Positions 33,964 to 36,115 of a stretch of 36,115 nucleotides of DNA are shown here, piece by piece. The notes under the pieces were generated by a model that ran no database searches, was not told the DNA's origin, and worked only from the letters and a program-made list of their open reading frames with translations. Position numbers and translations under genes: made by a program. Numbering within the stretch: the first letter of the stretch is position 1; each line of letters starts with the position of its first letter. The stretch comes from Cyclobacteriaceae bacterium (lineage in GTDB: Bacteria; Bacteroidota; Bacteroidia; Cytophagales; Cyclobacteriaceae): contig JAOUKH010000010.1 in assembly GCA_029882685.1 (NCBI GenBank), positions 1 through 36,115 of the forward strand, read 5' to 3'.

Positions 33964-35802
33964 TTAGGCTAGAAAATCTTTCGACACTTCTATCATGAAT
34001 GTCGTTCCCAAATTAGGTGATGAATCTATTTTTACTTCAGTTTTAAATGGCGTTAACCTAGCTTGAATATTTTTTAAACCCATTCCAAAAACAATTTTAT
34101 TTACGTCAAACCCAATACCATCATCTTCATAAATAAGGTTTAAAACATTATTGTTGTTTTTTATTAGTTGCAAACATATGTTTTTTGCCTTAGCATGATT
34201 TAATGTATTTGATACCATTTCCTGTACTATATAATACAATGCTCTTTCTAATTCCTCAGGTAATCTTTTCTTAATATTAGTTGAAATAAATTCTGCATCA
34301 ATTTGGTTGGAGTCTTTTATTTTTTCTAAAAATTGATCCAATGCCGAAACCAGTCCATAACGTGATAATGAAGATGAAGCTAAATTATGAGATATTTCTC
34401 TCGTTTCCACTATAGCAGTATCCAACATTTCCTCTACATTTCGACCTATATCATTCCCTTTTTTCGCATATTGACCATGTATTAATTTTATTGCAGAAAG
34501 CTGACTACCAATTCGATCATGGAGATCCTTGGCAATACGAATACGTTCCATTTCTCCACCGAGCATTAACGAATTGAGTTCACCTATTTCTTTTTCTTTA
34601 ATTGCCTGTATATGCTCCTGTGCTCGCAATTTTTTAACTATACTTAGTCTGTTGTAAAACAAAATAAAAATGGCCACAATTAGAATCATTAACCCTACTG
34701 TCAACCCTATCAACCATTGATTTCGTATCGTTTTAATTCGGTTTTCTTCCTGTTCTTTCGCCAAGTCAAACTCTTTTTTTTCCGAATCATAAAGCATTCT
34801 CAACTCATTAATCTGTCTGGATTTTTCCTCATTATATAATGAATCCTTTAGCTTACGATATGTTTCAAAAATTTCAGAAGCAACATCAACTTCACCCAAA
34901 GCCATCTTTACATCTATCATATTAGTGATAATGTGTAAATGATTTGATCCGTCCTTTAGTAAAATCGCAAGTGATTCACCTTTTTCATAATACTCTAGAC
35001 TCTCTTTAAATTTATTTTGCTGCCTAAGTATATTACCTATGTTTAGGAAAGAAATCAACATTCCAGCCTTGTCATCTAATTGTTCTTTTATTGCTAAGCT
35101 TTCTTTATAGTTATCAAAAGCTTTATCTAATTCTCTTTCTACTTCAAAAGCCTTCCCTGTATTAATTAATGCTCTGGAAATATTTAACTTATCTCCAAGC
35201 TTTTTGTATCCAGTTAGTGCATTTAGGTATGCTTGCCGTGCTTTTAAAAAATCACGATTTTCAAAAGTTTCGTTCATTAGAATATTTCCCATACCCATTT
35301 GAACATCGGCTAAAAGTTTTGGTTGGTCTAAATTTTCGAGTGCATCAGCACTAAGTGAATAATATTTTAATGCTTCTACTAAATCATTTTGAAGATAAAA
35401 AAAGGCCGCTAAATTGATGTAAATTTTGGCCAATCCTAAGGGATATTTTATTTCTTGGGTTAACTTGATGCCATTAAAATAGGAATTCAAAGCCTTTTTT
35501 TTGTTGTTCAGCTTTAAATAAACATAGCCTAAATTATTCAAAACTTTAGCATAACCTACGCTATCACCATTCTCAATAAATACACTTTGTGCTTTTTGAT
35601 ATAGCCGTTCTGCTTCTAGGTATTGTCCTTGATTTTTTTTATGAATACCAGACTGCCGAAAAACTTCAGCTAATTGAAGTTTTTCGGCATTGGGGTTAAC
35701 TGCAATTATACTATCAATAATATTATCCTGACTCCATAAGCTAGAATAACATACAATAGTAACAAAAAGTGTTAAAGCATATCGCACAGGTAAAGTTAAC
35801 AA
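33964..35802 (-). CDS. TPR-containing sensor histidine kinase (HisKA_3/LiaS-NarX type)
   Basis: A 612-residue protein with a signal peptide ending in WSQ. A periplasmic array of about six tetratricopeptide repeats (about 45-320) is followed by a coiled coil (about 325-360) and a single membrane helix (363-385). A HisKA_3 dimerisation domain has phospho-acceptor H428 in RIAKDLHDRIGSQLSAIK, and HATPase_c has EMVSNTLNHAKA, DDGIGFD and GMGLKNIQARL. This architecture is common in Bacteroidota and usually works with a LuxR-type regulator, which is not in the window. The start is uncertain: TTG at 35802, or GTG at 35787, which gives a cleaner signal peptide beginning MRYALTLF. Confidence 0.92.
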   Translation of the reverse strand: MLTLPVRYALTLFVTIVCYSSLWSQDNIIDSIIAVNPNAEKLQLAEVFRQSGIHKKNQGQYLEAERLYQKAQSVFIENGDSVGYAKVLNNLGYVYLKLNNKKKALNSYFNGIKLTQEIKYPLGLAKIYINLAAFFYLQNDLVEALKYYSLSADALENLDQPKLLADVQMGMGNILMNETFENRDFLKARQAYLNALTGYKKLGDKLNISRALINTGKAFEVERELDKAFDNYKESLAIKEQLDDKAGMLISFLNIGNILRQQNKFKESLEYYEKGESLAILLKDGSNHLHIITNMIDVKMALGEVDVASEIFETYRKLKDSLYNEEKSRQINELRMLYDSEKKEFDLAKEQEENRIKTIRNQWLIGLTVGLMILIVAIFILFYNRLSIVKKLRAQEHIQAIKEKEIGELNSLMLGGEMERIRIAKDLHDRIGSQLSAIKLIHGQYAKKGNDIGRNVEEMLDTAIVETREISHNLASSSLSRYGLVSALDQFLEKIKDSNQIDAEFISTNIKKRLPEELERALYYIVQEMVSNTLNHAKAKNICLQLIKNNNNVLNLIYEDDGIGFDVNKIVFGMGLKNIQARLTPFKTEVKIDSSPNLGTTFMIEVSKDFLA

Positions 35803-35852
35803 TATGCTACATAATTATAAATGAAATATAATATACCTTATACATGTATTAT

Positions 35853-35984
35853 TTAATCCGTCACTGGAACTTCATTTTGACTTTCTCCATCTGTATTCTT
35901 AATAATTTCTTCTTCTTCACAAGCATTAAATGCAAACAATGAGATGGCAAATAAAACAACTGCAATAATTTTTGAGATTTTCAT
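35853..35984 (-). CDS. Very small lipoprotein (43 aa)
   Basis: An open frame from ATG at 35984 to TAA at 35853. MKISKIIAVVLFAISLFAFNAC is a lipoprotein signal with lipobox F-N-A-C, and the mature peptide is only 22 residues, starting with a run of Glu (CEEEEIIKN) and ending EVPVTD. The acidic +2/+3 residues after the Cys are of the kind linked in Bacteroidota to surface display of lipoproteins. It has its own promoter-like sequence upstream and lies 50 bp upstream of the TPR kinase gene on the same strand. Function unknown. Confidence 0.7.
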   Translation of the reverse strand: MKISKIIAVVLFAISLFAFNACEEEEIIKNTDGESQNEVPVTD

Positions 35985-36024
35985 AACGATATGGTTTTGT
36001 TTAATATTTTGATTTAATATATCA

Positions 36025-36051
36025 CAAACATATCGTTTTGGAATGTACCAA
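36025..36051 (-). promoter_or_regulatory. Promoter of the 43-aa lipoprotein gene
   Basis: Minus strand: TTG (36051-36049), a 16-bp spacer, then TATGTTTG (36032-36025), an exact TAnnTTTG box about 40 bp from the ATG. A 9-bp inverted repeat, aacgatatg (35985-35993) and catatcgtt (36029-36037), links the leader to the -7 box and could be an operator or leader hairpin. Confidence 0.5.
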
Positions 36052-36115
36052 AAAACACCTGATTTTGTGTTTTTTTAATACAAGTTCATGTTAATTCTTA
36101 ACCAAAATTAGTGGA

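Overview
This AT-rich window looks like chromosomal DNA from a member of the Bacteroidota, most likely Cytophagales-like. The evidence is the protein families present (DUF4905, DUF2400/TIGR02757, DUF2279, a three-LysM protein with an RlpA-like end, a TPR histidine kinase), the absence of Shine-Dalgarno signals, and several exact matches to the Bacteroidota promoter form TTTG/TTG-N(17-20)-TAnnTTTG. I cannot name a genus from the sequence alone. Most genes are housekeeping or envelope genes. There is no phage, plasmid, CRISPR array or tRNA in view.

Layout. 1-7 kb: a large secreted tail-fibre-like protein with a self-cleaving S74 chaperone end; a minus-strand pair encoding a TMTC-like membrane glycosyltransferase with TPRs and an aberrant UbiA-like protein; and a 2OG-Fe(II) oxygenase. 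7-9.5 kb: a minus-strand operon of DUF4905, LysM/RlpA-like and DUF2400 genes joined by short overlaps. 9.5-9.7 kb: a 199-bp MITE-like element. 9.8-11.9 kb: nfeD and kdsB. 12-13.6 kb: a structured non-coding repeat, an ABC ATPase-like protein with nearly all nucleotide motifs degraded, and an HNH protein. 13.8-16.5 kb: a tight minus-strand operon of tsaD, an FlK-like thioesterase, smpB and an NlpC/P60 peptidase. It diverges from the 4.5-kb tamB-like gene (16.5-21.1 kb) across only 13 bp. 21-23.2 kb: DUF2279, a YbjN-like protein and a probable lipoprotein.

23.6-24.0 kb holds RNase P RNA (rnpB) with a good promoter. Several of its peripheral helices are built from the same CCCGAT/ATCGGG palindrome. 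It is followed by a sigma-54-type response regulator lacking a DNA-binding domain. 25.5-28.2 kb is the classical rplM-rpsI-rpsB-tsf cluster, with hairpins after rpsI, rpsB and tsf. 28.3-36 kb, all minus strand, holds an RluA-family pseudouridine synthase, a PhoB/PhoR-like two-component pair, DUF3108, a PF10023 aminopeptidase, an outer-membrane protein and a TPR sensor kinase. Two very short lipoprotein genes (45 and 43 codons), each behind its own consensus promoter, lie at 25.3 kb and 35.9 kb.

The least ordinary signals are non-coding: the MITE-like element, the palindrome family inside rnpB, a nested hairpin repeat at 12.0 kb, and the promoter that abuts the tamB start codon. Among proteins, the degenerate ABC ATPase and the UbiA-like protein missing two motif aspartates stand out. 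I found no clearly new multi-gene system.
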